Shown here one piece after another: positions 1 through 8,023 of a DNA stretch of 64,000 nt. This stretch comes from Sphingobium indicum BiD32 (GTDB lineage: Bacteria > Pseudomonadota > Alphaproteobacteria > Sphingomonadales > Sphingomonadaceae). The position numbers were made by a program, and so were the translations under genes. How positions within the stretch are numbered: position 1 is the first letter of the stretch; each line of letters opens with the position of its first letter. The stretch is from assembly GCF_000382885.1 (NCBI RefSeq), contig NZ_CAVK010000124.1, positions 1-64,000 on the forward strand, written 5' to 3'. A model generated the notes under the pieces. It searched no databases and was not told the origin of the DNA. It saw nothing but the letters and a program-made list of their open reading frames with translations.

Positions 1-65
1 CCCTATCGATAGGGCGATACCCCTCCGTCTGACCTTCGGCCAGCCACCTCCCCTACAAGGGGAGG
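1..65. repeat. Intergenic palindromic (REP-like) repeat cluster
   Basis: The window opens with a perfect 14-bp palindrome (CCCTATCGATAGGG, 1-14). An imperfect hairpin of the form CTGACC-TTC-GGCCAG follows around 29-43, and then CCTCCCC-TACAA-GGGGAGG at 47-65. Such C-rich/G-rich hairpin pairs are common between genes in sphingomonads. The element may continue to the left of the window. I see no gene in it. Confidence 0.55.
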
Positions 66-115
66 ATGGGCGTTGTTCAACACGATAGTATAGTATTTGC
101 AAAGGACACAAGAAA

Positions 116-149
116 AGGCCGGGGATCATCTCCCCGGCCTCTCTTTTTT
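116..149. terminator. Rho-independent terminator downstream of the TonB receptor gene
   Basis: A 10-bp perfect stem (AGGCCGGGGA, 116-125, and its complement 131-140) surrounds a 5-nt loop. On the plus side it is followed by CTCTTTTTT, and on the minus side by TTTTCTTGT. It lies about 20 bp beyond the stop codon of the minus-strand receptor gene and probably ends that transcript. The T-runs on both sides suit it to act in both directions. Confidence 0.85.
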
Positions 150-167
150 CGCGCTCTCGCGGCTATT

Positions 168-2438
168 TTAGAACTTCACCCCCAGCGTCGCGCCATAGGT
201 GCGGGGTTCGCGCGCCGTGCCGAAAGACCAGAGACCACCGACGGTAAAGCCATGGGTTGGGCCGCGATCATTGGCAAGGTTCCGGCCAAAGACTGTCAAG
301 CGCGCTTCCGTGCCGCCCAGCTCGAACTTGGTGGTCAGGCTGGCATCGACCAGGCCCTGCTTGTCGGTCCGCACGCGCGGGTCATTGCCGGTGACGGTGA
401 TCGGCCCGGTGCTGAGATTGCCCGACAGTCCCCCGATCGAGATTTGCTGGTCATAGCGCCCGATATAGCGATAGCTCAGGTTCGCGATGATCTCACCAAA
501 GCTGGTCGGGACGCTATAGTCAGCCCCCAGCGACGCGGTCATGTTCGGGTTGTAGATCAGGTCGTTGCCGGAGAAGTCATAGGGTATGACAGCCCCGGTC
601 ACCGGCGAGATGCCGCCGACGATAAAGCCCTTGAACTTGGAGTCCAGCAGGCCGAGCGAACCGGTGATCGTGAGTTGCGACGTCGGCCGTGCGGTGAAGT
701 CAAACTCCAGCCCCTTGATCTTGGCCGACCCGACGTTCGACGTGATCGTCTCGTTACCCGTGGCGCAGGTCGGGCAACTGAGCGTGTTGTTCTGATGCAG
801 ATCCTTGTAGCTGGAATAGAAGGCTGCGACGTTGAACTGCACCTTGCGGTCGAACAGATCGAACTTGCCGCCGATTTCAAAGCTGTCGACCACTTCGGGT
901 TGATAGGCCACACCGGCGCTGGCGGCGGTGCCGGCGCGTGGCGAGAAGCCGCCCGACCGATAGCCCTGCGACCAACTGCCATAGAACATGATATCGTCAT
1001 TGGGACGGAAATCCACGCCGACCTTGGGCGTGAACTTCTTGAACGTGTCGGAACCCCGTCCGATCTCCGTCCCGCCAAAGCTGTTGTCCAGCGCCTTCTT
1101 GTCGCGGGTGAAGCGGCCGCCAAAGGACAGGCGCCACTGGTCGGCAAAGGCCCAGTTGAAGTCGCCGAACACCGCGACCGACTTGGTTTTGCCGTTCACC
1201 GACTGCGGATTGGTGTCGAAGATCAGCGGATCGACGGTCGGCGCAAAGCCGAACACGCGACTATGCTGGGTCAGATTATATTTGGAGCTAAAATAATAGA
1301 GACCCACGACATAGTCGAAACTGTCGCTGAACTTGCCAGCGGCGCGAACTTCCTGGCTCCATTGCTCGTAGCGCTGCTGCCGGCGCACATAATAGAGATC
1401 GGCCGATGACCCGTCGAAATCCTGAGTCTGGTTCTCGCGCGATTTGCGCCAGCCGGTTACCGATGTCAGCTTCACCCCGCCCAGATCATAATTCATCTCC
1501 AGCGTCGCGGCGGGCGCGGAATATTGGGTCAGGTTGGGCAGGCCGAATACGGTGTAAAGGTCGGTGGTGCTGTTGCGGTTGCACTCGTTGGCGGGAATGA
1601 AGCCGCAGAAGAGTTCCGTGCTGTTGGTCAGGTTGGACACAACCGGATCGGACTTCTGGACCTGTTTTTCCAGCGTGAACAGGGCGTCAAAATCACTGCC
1701 TTGTGGCGCGATCAGAACGGAGCCGCCGAAATTCTCGTTATTACCAAAACCGCGCCGCTCGCCGGTCTGCGACTGGCGATACCAGCCGTCGGTTTCATTG
1801 TGGAAATGGAAGAATTTGGCACCCACGCTGCCGTCGCTGGACAGCGGCACGTTGACGACCGCACGAGTCGCAAGCGTGTTGAACTTACCGTAGGACACTT
1901 CCACCTTGCCACCGAACTCGCCGGTCGGGCGGGTGCGGCGAATGTTGATGACGCCGCCGATCGTGTTGCGTCCGAACAGCGTGCCCTGCGGCCCGCGCAG
2001 CACTTCGATCTGCTCAATGTCGAAAAAGTCGAAAAACTGCCCGGTGCTGGTGCCGATGAACACGCCATCGACGACCACGCCCACAGTCGGCTCCTGCGAT
2101 TTTTCGACGTCCGCATAGGTCAGCCCGCGAATGGCCAGATTGGCCGCTGCGGCACCAGCATTCTGGTTAGTGATCAACAGGTTGGGAACGCCGCCGGTCA
2201 GGTCGCCGATATTCACCGCCGCCTTGTTTTCCAGCATCGCCGCATTGACTGCGGTGATCGCCACGGGCGTATCCTGGAGGCTTTCCTCGCGGCGACGGGC
2301 GGTGACGATGATGGCGTTGGGATCGACGGCCTGAGCCTCCGCCTGCGGCGCCTGTTCCTGTGCCATTGCGGGCGCGGCCCACAGTATCGCGCCGCCCAGC
2401 GCCAGCATCACCGGCCGCATGATTAGCTCTTGTCGCAT
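168..2438 (-). CDS. TonB-dependent outer-membrane receptor
   Basis: A 756-residue outer-membrane active transporter. The start at 2438 is chosen for its AGGGAGAG ribosome binding site; an in-frame Met six codons in (2420) begins the classical signal peptide MRPVMLALGGAILWAAPAMA followed by Q. The plug domain follows (IIVTARRREESLQDTPVAI, then QGTLFGRNTIGGVINI), and the C-terminal beta-barrel ends in the canonical terminal Phe (LGVKF). Energised by TonB-ExbBD, such receptors import siderophores or, in sphingomonads, many carbon substrates. It is divergent from a catabolic operon and shares that promoter region and its lux-box-like site. I infer that it takes up the pathway substrate rather than iron. 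Nothing in the sequence identifies the ligand. Confidence 0.93.
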   Translation of the reverse strand: MRQELIMRPVMLALGGAILWAAPAMAQEQAPQAEAQAVDPNAIIVTARRREESLQDTPVAITAVNAAMLENKAAVNIGDLTGGVPNLLITNQNAGAAAANLAIRGLTYADVEKSQEPTVGVVVDGVFIGTSTGQFFDFFDIEQIEVLRGPQGTLFGRNTIGGVINIRRTRPTGEFGGKVEVSYGKFNTLATRAVVNVPLSSDGSVGAKFFHFHNETDGWYRQSQTGERRGFGNNENFGGSVLIAPQGSDFDALFTLEKQVQKSDPVVSNLTNSTELFCGFIPANECNRNSTTDLYTVFGLPNLTQYSAPAATLEMNYDLGGVKLTSVTGWRKSRENQTQDFDGSSADLYYVRRQQRYEQWSQEVRAAGKFSDSFDYVVGLYYFSSKYNLTQHSRVFGFAPTVDPLIFDTNPQSVNGKTKSVAVFGDFNWAFADQWRLSFGGRFTRDKKALDNSFGGTEIGRGSDTFKKFTPKVGVDFRPNDDIMFYGSWSQGYRSGGFSPRAGTAASAGVAYQPEVVDSFEIGGKFDLFDRKVQFNVAAFYSSYKDLHQNNTLSCPTCATGNETITSNVGSAKIKGLEFDFTARPTSQLTITGSLGLLDSKFKGFIVGGISPVTGAVIPYDFSGNDLIYNPNMTASLGADYSVPTSFGEIIANLSYRYIGRYDQQISIGGLSGNLSTGPITVTGNDPRVRTDKQGLVDASLTTKFELGGTEARLTVFGRNLANDRGPTHGFTVGGLWSFGTAREPRTYGATLGVKF

Positions 2439-2570
2439 ATACTCTCCCTGTTTTCCCGACGCTTATGATGCGCTTGCTGTAATCTGCGCTTGGTGCGCCT
2501 TCGTTCCGATGGTGAGGGATGCGCTAATATCGTCATCTTGCTAACTGCGATTTTCGAGAGGTCGGCGCAC

Positions 2571-2590
2571 ACCTGAAACAAAGCACAGGG
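2571..2590. promoter_or_regulatory. Lux-box-like 20-bp palindrome, TonB receptor/phosphotransferase promoter
   Basis: ACCTGAAACAAAGCACAGGG matches the pattern ACCTG-N10-CAGGT except at the last base. It lies in the divergent region, 61 bp upstream of the phosphotransferase GTG. The same type of site recurs at four other promoters of this cluster, which also encodes a LuxR-type regulator. The assignment as a LuxR operator is inference. Confidence 0.42.
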
Positions 2591-2651
2591 GACAAAGCCA
2601 TCGTGGCAACGCATGGCAGGATGCAATCTGGCGCGGGAGAGGAATGGGGCC

Positions 2652-3719
2652 GTGAGCATTGACCGGCAGGATAAATTCGGTGGCACGGGTGCGGTGCGGG
2701 CGGGGCATGGCTTTGACAGCGCAGCGCTTGATCGCTGGATGCTGTCCCATGTGGCGGGCTATGCCGGGCCGCTCACTGTCGAACAGTTTAACGGCGGCCA
2801 GTCCAACCCGACCTATCGGCTGCTCACCCCGACCCGCGCCTATGTGATGCGGCGCAAGCCACCAGGGCAATTACTGCCCGGCGCCCATGCGGTGGAGCGC
2901 GAATATCGGGTGCTGGCAGCGCTGGGGCAGGCGGCCTATCCCGTCGCACCGGTCCATGGCCTGTGCGAGGACGCCGCCGTCATCGGCACCCCCTTCTATG
3001 TCATGGACATGGTCGAAGGCCGCATCTTCTGGGACTCCACCCTCCCGACGCTGAGTGCCGCCGAACGCCCTGCCTATTTCGACGCAATGAACAGCGCCAT
3101 CGCGCAGTTGCATGACATTGATTATCAGGCGATCGGCCTTGGCGACTATGGCAAGCCGGGCAATTATTTTGCGCGGCAGATTGCCCGCTGGTCGCGCCAA
3201 TATCATGAGGATGCGGCAGCGGGACGGCTTGCAGATATGGACTGGCTTGCCGACTGGCTGCCGGGCCAGATACCGGCAGGTGATGAAACCACCATCGTCC
3301 ATGGCGATTTTCGCGCCGACAATATGATCTGGCACCCGGTCGAACCGCGCATATTGGCGGTGCTGGATTGGGAACTATCCACGCTCGGCCATCCGCTTGC
3401 CGACTTCACCTATCATCTGATGATGTATCATCTGCCCCCGCACATCATCGGCGGTTTCAAAGGGGCGGACCTTGCCGCGCTCAACATCCCGTCGCAGGCT
3501 GATTATGTCGCGGCCTATTGCGCGCGCACCGGGCGGGAAGGCATCGCCAACCTGTCCTTCTACCTCGCCTTCAACATGTTTCGTTTTGCCGCGATCATCC
3601 ACGGCATCAAGGGACGGCTGGTGCGCGGGACGGCGTCGTCGCCCGAAGCGCAGTTGCTGGTCGAAACCCTGCCCGAACTGGCGACTATCGCCCGCGCCAC
3701 CGCACAATCCGATAATTGA
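2652..3719 (+). CDS. Phosphotransferase family protein (APH fold, ACAD10/11-kinase or LvaA-like)
   Basis: A 355-residue aminoglycoside-phosphotransferase-fold kinase. It shows a Gly-rich ATP loop (FNGGQSNPTYRL), a candidate ATP-binding Lys in YVMRRKPPG, the catalytic loop HGDFRADN and the metal-binding LDWELSTLGHPLADF. I chose the GTG start at 2652 because GGGAGAGG lies 9 bp upstream; an ATG 13 codons earlier has no ribosome binding site. The next gene, an acyl-CoA dehydrogenase, follows after 11 bp. This kinase/dehydrogenase pairing is known from human ACAD10/ACAD11 fusions and from Pseudomonas LvaA/LvaC, where a 4-hydroxyacyl-CoA is phosphorylated and the phosphate is then eliminated. I infer a similar cytoplasmic role here. 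Antibiotic modification is unlikely in this context. Confidence 0.87.
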   Translation: MSIDRQDKFGGTGAVRAGHGFDSAALDRWMLSHVAGYAGPLTVEQFNGGQSNPTYRLLTPTRAYVMRRKPPGQLLPGAHAVEREYRVLAALGQAAYPVAPVHGLCEDAAVIGTPFYVMDMVEGRIFWDSTLPTLSAAERPAYFDAMNSAIAQLHDIDYQAIGLGDYGKPGNYFARQIARWSRQYHEDAAAGRLADMDWLADWLPGQIPAGDETTIVHGDFRADNMIWHPVEPRILAVLDWELSTLGHPLADFTYHLMMYHLPPHIIGGFKGADLAALNIPSQADYVAAYCARTGREGIANLSFYLAFNMFRFAAIIHGIKGRLVRGTASSPEAQLLVETLPELATIARATAQSDN

Positions 3720-3730
3720 GAGGAAGTCCC

Positions 3731-4891
3731 ATGTTCAGCACCGATCGCGCGCAGGCCATTGCCGACAGGGTCGAAAGCTTCGTCCGCACGGTTGTCGTCT
3801 CCTATGAGGGCGACCCACGCTGTGGCTTCCATGGTCCCGGCGACGATCTGGTGATGGAATTGCGCGAAAAAGCGCGCGCGGCCGGTGTGCTGACGCCCCA
3901 TTTCCTGCCCGACGGATCGCACCTGACCCAGCGCGAAACGGCAACCGTCCTCATCCGGTCCGGCCTCTCGCCGCTCGGCCCGCTGGCGTGCAACACCATG
4001 GCCCCGGACGAGGGCAATATGTATCTGCTGGGCAAGGTCGGCACAGCGCAGCAGAAAGCGCATTTTCTTGCTCCCCTGCTCGAAGGACGCGGCCGATCCG
4101 CCTTTTTCATGACCGAACCGGCGACCGATGGCGGCGCGGGGTCCGACCCGTCGATGATGCAGACGATTTGCGTGCAGGACGGCAATCACTGGGTCATCAA
4201 CGGACGCAAGGCGTTCATCACCGGCGCGCAGGGCGCTATGGTGGGTATCGTCATGGCAAAGTCGACCGACGGCGCTTGCATGTTCCTGGTCGATCTGCCC
4301 GATCCTGCGATCCGTATCGATCGGGTGCTGGACACGATCGACAGCTCGATGCCCGGCGGCCATGCCGTCGTCACGATCGATAATCTGCGCGTGCCTGCTG
4401 ATCAGATGCTGGGGCAAAGCGGAGAGGGCTTCAAATATGCCCAGATCCGCTTGTCGCCTGCGCGCCTGTCCCACTGTATGCGCTGGCTGGGTGCCTGCAT
4501 CCGCGCGCAGGAAATCGCATCCGCCTATGCCTGCCGCCGCATGGCCTTTGGCAAGCCGCTGGTCGATCATGAGGGCGTGGGCTTCATGTTGGCCGAAAAT
4601 CTGATCGACCTCCAGCAATGCGAACTGATGATCGACTGGTGCGCCGGGGTGCTGGACACGGGCGCGCTCGGCACGGTCGAAAGTTCCATGGCCAAGGTCG
4701 CAGTGTCCGAAGCGCTGATGCGGGTCGCCGACAAATGCGTCCAGGTCATGGGCGGCATGGGCGTCACCGGCGACACTATCGTCGAGCAGGTGTTCCGTGA
4801 AATTCGCGCCTTCCGCATCTATGACGGCCCGACCGAAGTGCATAAATGGAGCCTGGCCAAGAAGATCAAGCGCGACCACAAACTGCACTGA
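3731..4891 (+). CDS. Acyl-CoA dehydrogenase family protein (ACAD11/LvaC-like)
   Basis: A 386-residue FAD flavoenzyme of the acyl-CoA dehydrogenase fold. The start at 3731 follows GAGAGGAAG. Visible signatures are FFMTEPATDGGAGSDPS (residues about 126-141, flavin/substrate loop), GRKAFITGAQGA and the C-terminal RIYDGPTEVHKWSLAKKI. At the position where medium-chain enzymes have the catalytic Glu of YEGT, this protein has Asp365 (YDGP). As far as I recall, ACAD10/11-type proteins have a comparable DGP(x)EVH motif. Together with the upstream kinase it probably converts a phosphorylated 4-hydroxyacyl-CoA to an enoyl-CoA. A plain 2,3-dehydrogenase cannot be excluded. The gene sits in the operon kinase, this gene, GMC oxidoreductase. 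Confidence 0.9.
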   Translation: MFSTDRAQAIADRVESFVRTVVVSYEGDPRCGFHGPGDDLVMELREKARAAGVLTPHFLPDGSHLTQRETATVLIRSGLSPLGPLACNTMAPDEGNMYLLGKVGTAQQKAHFLAPLLEGRGRSAFFMTEPATDGGAGSDPSMMQTICVQDGNHWVINGRKAFITGAQGAMVGIVMAKSTDGACMFLVDLPDPAIRIDRVLDTIDSSMPGGHAVVTIDNLRVPADQMLGQSGEGFKYAQIRLSPARLSHCMRWLGACIRAQEIASAYACRRMAFGKPLVDHEGVGFMLAENLIDLQQCELMIDWCAGVLDTGALGTVESSMAKVAVSEALMRVADKCVQVMGGMGVTGDTIVEQVFREIRAFRIYDGPTEVHKWSLAKKIKRDHKLH

Positions 4892-4974
4892 TCTCCCAAA
4901 GCCTGTTGCATCTGCCAGTAGGCAGACGCAGCCCCCGGCCTGATCCTCCCGCCATAATAGTTATGGGAGAGAGC

Positions 4975-6603
4975 ATGACGGACCTGCCGGAAAGTTTCGA
5001 CTATATCGTGATCGGGGCAGGGTCGGCTGGCTGTGTGCTGGCCGAACGTCTGTCCGCCGACCCGCACAACCGGGTGCTGCTGGTGGAGGCGGGCGGGCCG
5101 GATCGGTCACCGCTCATCGCCATGCCCAAGGGCATCGCCAAGCTTGTCACCAATCCCGCCCATATCTGGGCCTATCAGATCGCGCAGCCGCGCCGCCCGG
5201 ATGAAGATGCGCATGAAGTGTGGATCCGGGGCAAGGGGCTGGGCGGATCATCGTCCATCAACGGCATGATCTGGAGCCGGGGCGAACCGCAGGATTATGA
5301 CGATTGGGAGGCGGCGGGTGCGACCGGCTGGAATGCCGGGTCGATGATCGCCGCCTATCGCGCGATCGAGGATCATGGCCTGGGTGGCAGCGCGACGCGG
5401 GGGCAGGGCGGGCCGGTGCATGTCACGCCGCGCACTTACCGCTATCCACTGGCCGAACGCCTGATCGCGGCGGGTGAGCAGATGGGCCTGCCGCGCACCG
5501 ATGATCTCAACAGCGTGGCCGGTGACCGGGTCGGCTATTATTGCCACAATATCCGCAAGGGCCGCCGCGAAAGCGGGGCCAAAGTGTTCCTGCGCCCCGC
5601 GATGAAACGCAGCAATTTCCATGTGTTGACCGATACGCTGGTGCGCCATATCCGCCTGTCCAACGGGCGCGGGGTCGGCGTGGCTTTGGTCAACGGCGCG
5701 CGCGGGCGTTTCAGTGTCGATTGCGATGGTGAGGTGATCGTCTGCGCCGGGACGGTCGAAAGCCCGCAGATCCTCCAGCGGTCGGGCATTGGCGATGGCG
5801 ATGCGCTCTCCGCCAGCGGCATCGCGGTGCGTCACCATAACCCCCATGTCGGGCGGCACATGCTGGAGCATCTGTCCTATACCATGCCCTTTCGCCTGAA
5901 GCGCAACAGCGGTATCGGCCAGCGCTTCTACGGGCTGGGCCTCATCGGCTCGGTCGCGCGCTATTATCTGCGCCACGACGGGCCGATGGCGACTGGTCCG
6001 TTCGAGGTTGGCGCCTTCCTGTCCACTGGCGTCACCGGGCCGCGCACCGACCTGCAACTCTATCTGAGCGGCTATATGTTCGCGCTGGGCGACGATAATG
6101 ACCCGGTGCCGCTGGGAAATATCGACAAGCGGCCAGGCCTCACCGTGTCCGGCACGCTGCTGCGCCAGAGTAGCGAGGGGACGATTGACGTGCGCGGTCG
6201 CGAACCGGCCGAGGGCGGGGCGATCATGCCCAACTGGCTGGACAGCGAAGCGGATCGCCAGTCCGCCATCGCCTCGATCCGCCTGATGCGCGAATATGTG
6301 GCGCAGGCGGCGCTGGTCGATGATGTCGGGCAGGAACTGATCCCCGGCGCGCAGGTGCAGGATGACGACACTCTGCTGGACACATTCCGCTCACTCTCGA
6401 CCAGCGGCCTGCATGGCGTGGGCACCTGCCGAATCGGGGCGCTGGGCGACGCGGTGGTCGATCCGTCGCTGCGTGTGCATGGCGTCGAGGGACTGCGCGT
6501 AGCCGATTGTTCGGTGATGCCGCGCCTTATCACCGGCAACACCAACGCGCCCGCCATGGCGCTGGGCTGGCGCGCGGCGGAGATCATCCGCGCCGCCCGC
6601 TGA
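4975..6603 (+). CDS. GMC family FAD-dependent alcohol dehydrogenase (choline dehydrogenase-like)
   Basis: A 542-residue glucose-methanol-choline oxidoreductase. The N-terminal dinucleotide-binding motif is IVIGAGSAGCVLAERLS with LLVEAGG behind it. GMC signature 1 appears as GKGLGGSSSINGMIWSRG. The C-terminal catalytic segment has GLHGVGTCRIG (His in the usual base position) and TGNTNAPAMALGWRAAEII. The ATG at 4975 follows GGGAGAGAG; another ATG 12 bp earlier lies ahead of this site and is rejected. There is no signal peptide, so it is probably cytoplasmic or membrane-associated, passing electrons to quinone. Relatives oxidise choline, polyethylene glycol or medium-chain and cyclic alcohols. 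Here it would oxidise a hydroxyl on the pathway substrate. It is co-directional with the preceding acyl-CoA dehydrogenase. Confidence 0.92.
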   Translation: MTDLPESFDYIVIGAGSAGCVLAERLSADPHNRVLLVEAGGPDRSPLIAMPKGIAKLVTNPAHIWAYQIAQPRRPDEDAHEVWIRGKGLGGSSSINGMIWSRGEPQDYDDWEAAGATGWNAGSMIAAYRAIEDHGLGGSATRGQGGPVHVTPRTYRYPLAERLIAAGEQMGLPRTDDLNSVAGDRVGYYCHNIRKGRRESGAKVFLRPAMKRSNFHVLTDTLVRHIRLSNGRGVGVALVNGARGRFSVDCDGEVIVCAGTVESPQILQRSGIGDGDALSASGIAVRHHNPHVGRHMLEHLSYTMPFRLKRNSGIGQRFYGLGLIGSVARYYLRHDGPMATGPFEVGAFLSTGVTGPRTDLQLYLSGYMFALGDDNDPVPLGNIDKRPGLTVSGTLLRQSSEGTIDVRGREPAEGGAIMPNWLDSEADRQSAIASIRLMREYVAQAALVDDVGQELIPGAQVQDDDTLLDTFRSLSTSGLHGVGTCRIGALGDAVVDPSLRVHGVEGLRVADCSVMPRLITGNTNAPAMALGWRAAEIIRAAR

Positions 6604-6689
6604 TTTTTATATAACTAGCGTTTGAAATAGTCGCGGCGATCGGCGCACCGGCATAGCATCACGCTCGACAATATGATGGGAGAGAGACG

Positions 6690-7280
6690 ATGCGCGAGAC
6701 CGATCGCCTGATGATGGACCGGCGCGCGCTGCTCGCAGGCGCCGGCCTTGCCGCCGCCGCCATGGCTCCGCTAGCCGGAGCGGAGGCCGCGACGGCGGGC
6801 TGGGACCATGAAGTGGACATTCTGTGCGTTGGCAGCGGCGCGGCGGCTGGCACGGCAGCGGTGACGGCGGCCAGCGCGGGCGCAAAGGTCATGATGGTGG
6901 AAAAAATGCCCATCACCGGCGGCACCACCGGCAAGTCGGGCGGGGTGGCGTGGATCTGCAACCATTTCATCTTCCGCCAGCAGGGTATCGACGACAAGCG
7001 CGCCGACGCCATCGCCTATATGACGCAATATAGCTATCCGCAGCTGTTCGATCCCGCCAGCCCGACGCTGGGCCTCGACCCGCTCGACTATCAACTGATC
7101 GCGGCCTTTTACGACAATGGCTATTACGCTTTCATCCTGGCGGCAGGCGCGCTAGCCACCAATGGCGGGCCGCGCATCAACGAACATGGGCAGGTGCTGG
7201 CCACCAGCGGTGCGCTGATCCCCGGCCTCTATGGCGCGGGCAACTGTATCGCATCGCCATCGCGGGGCGCCTATCCGCCG
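6690..7280 (+). pseudogene. Decayed FAD-binding oxidoreductase (3-ketosteroid dehydrogenase/flavocytochrome c-like), internal deletion
   Basis: The start is intact (GGGAGAGAGACG ahead of ATG). The N-terminus has a Tat-like leader (DRRALLAGAGLAAAAMAP) and a complete FAD Rossmann motif (CVGSGAAAGTAAV, then MMVEKMPITGGTTGKSGG). After DYQLIAAFYDNG (about residue 145) the frame jumps directly to what is normally the far C-terminal FAD/substrate block (YYAFILAAGALATNGG, then IPGLYGAGNCIASPSRGAYP). Full-length relatives have about 500-580 residues, so some 300-350 residues appear to have been lost in frame. Homology also stops at GAYP, and the reading frame then runs as nonsense to 7412, overlapping the convergent TetR gene. 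I infer a non-functional remnant of the last gene of the operon. Confidence 0.75.
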
Positions 7281-7315
7281 CTGGATCAGCGAAGGCGCAA
7301 CCAACAATTAATGGC

Positions 7316-7915
7316 TCAGCCCGAACGGCATTGCGTTTGCCGCGTCAAGGCAGCCAACTCGGCCGCCAGCACCGCGCGCTGGCGTTCGGGCGGCCAACCC
7401 TCCGGGTCATAGGTCGCCTGCGTCGCCAGCCCCGCGATCATCGCCAGCAGCCGCCCTGCCTGCATCGTCCGCCCGCCAGCCTCCTCCTCCGGCACATCGC
7501 TGCATTGCGCCAACACCCGCTCGATCAGCGCCTGCGCCTCGCGCCCGCGCATGATCTGCTCCTGCCGATATTTATCGTCGGACAGCGCCAGTCCCCAGAA
7601 GGCGAACCAGATTTTCCAGTTGCGCTGCCCGATCTCGTCCAGCGGCAGCAGATGTTCCAGCGCGGGCTGGGCGGGCACATGCGCGGCGATGGCGTCCTCC
7701 ACCCGCTGTCCAGCGTTCCCCAATGTCTGCTGATAGGCCATCAGCAGCAATTCGGCCTTGTTGCGGAAATAGTGGGATACGATCGCCGTGCTATAGCCTG
7801 CCTGCTGTGCAATGGCACGCACACTCACCCCTTCAATCCCCCGCTGGGCGATCAGTTCGACCGCAATTTCCACAACCTGTTCGCGCCGTTGCGCATGATC
7901 GACAATCAGGGGCAT
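7316..7915 (-). CDS. TetR/AcrR (BetI-like) family transcriptional regulator
   Basis: A 199-residue regulator. The N-terminal helix-turn-helix covers roughly residues 10-55 (VVEIAVELIAQRGIEGVSV, then AIAQQAGYSTAIVSHYFRNK), matching the TetR pattern G-x-x-x-x-x-I-A-x-x-A-G-x-S-x-x-x-x-x-x-Y-F-x-x-K. A helical ligand/dimerisation domain with WKIWFAFWGLAL is reminiscent of BetI-type proteins. It is divergent from the MDR oxidoreductase gene. A perfect 7-1-7 palindrome in the shared spacer is a good operator candidate, so it likely represses itself and that neighbour. Its 3' end overlaps the nonsense tail of the decayed flavoprotein frame. Confidence 0.9.
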   Translation of the reverse strand: MPLIVDHAQRREQVVEIAVELIAQRGIEGVSVRAIAQQAGYSTAIVSHYFRNKAELLLMAYQQTLGNAGQRVEDAIAAHVPAQPALEHLLPLDEIGQRNWKIWFAFWGLALSDDKYRQEQIMRGREAQALIERVLAQCSDVPEEEAGGRTMQAGRLLAMIAGLATQATYDPEGWPPERQRAVLAAELAALTRQTQCRSG

Positions 7916-7940
7916 GTGCTGGCTCTACAGATGGCAGGGC

Positions 7941-7955
7941 GCAGGCGACGCCTGC
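7941..7955. promoter_or_regulatory. Palindromic operator candidate in the TetR/MDR divergent promoter
   Basis: GCAGGCG-A-CGCCTGC is a perfect inverted repeat with a single central base. It lies 26 bp upstream of the TetR start and about 70 bp upstream of the MDR start. Its size and position suit a TetR dimer. Assignment to this regulator is inference. Confidence 0.45.
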
Positions 7956-8023
7956 CGGAAAGCGCAGTTGTGGCGCAGCGCCGCCGCCACGACAACAGCG
8001 GCAACAGGCAAAATGGGAGCAGG

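Noticed and set aside
2652-3719. Aminoglycoside resistance gene
   Set aside because: The fold is shared, but the gene is in an operon with an acyl-CoA dehydrogenase and a GMC oxidoreductase. Its motifs fit the ACAD10/11-kinase or LvaA-like branch.
3560-4888. 442-codon minus-strand frame opposite the acyl-CoA dehydrogenase, and similar frames at 66-1409, 9141-10514 and 12630-14021
   Set aside because: All lie antisense to genes with clear family motifs. Their translations are Arg/His/Gln-rich with no domain, as expected for high-GC codon shadows.
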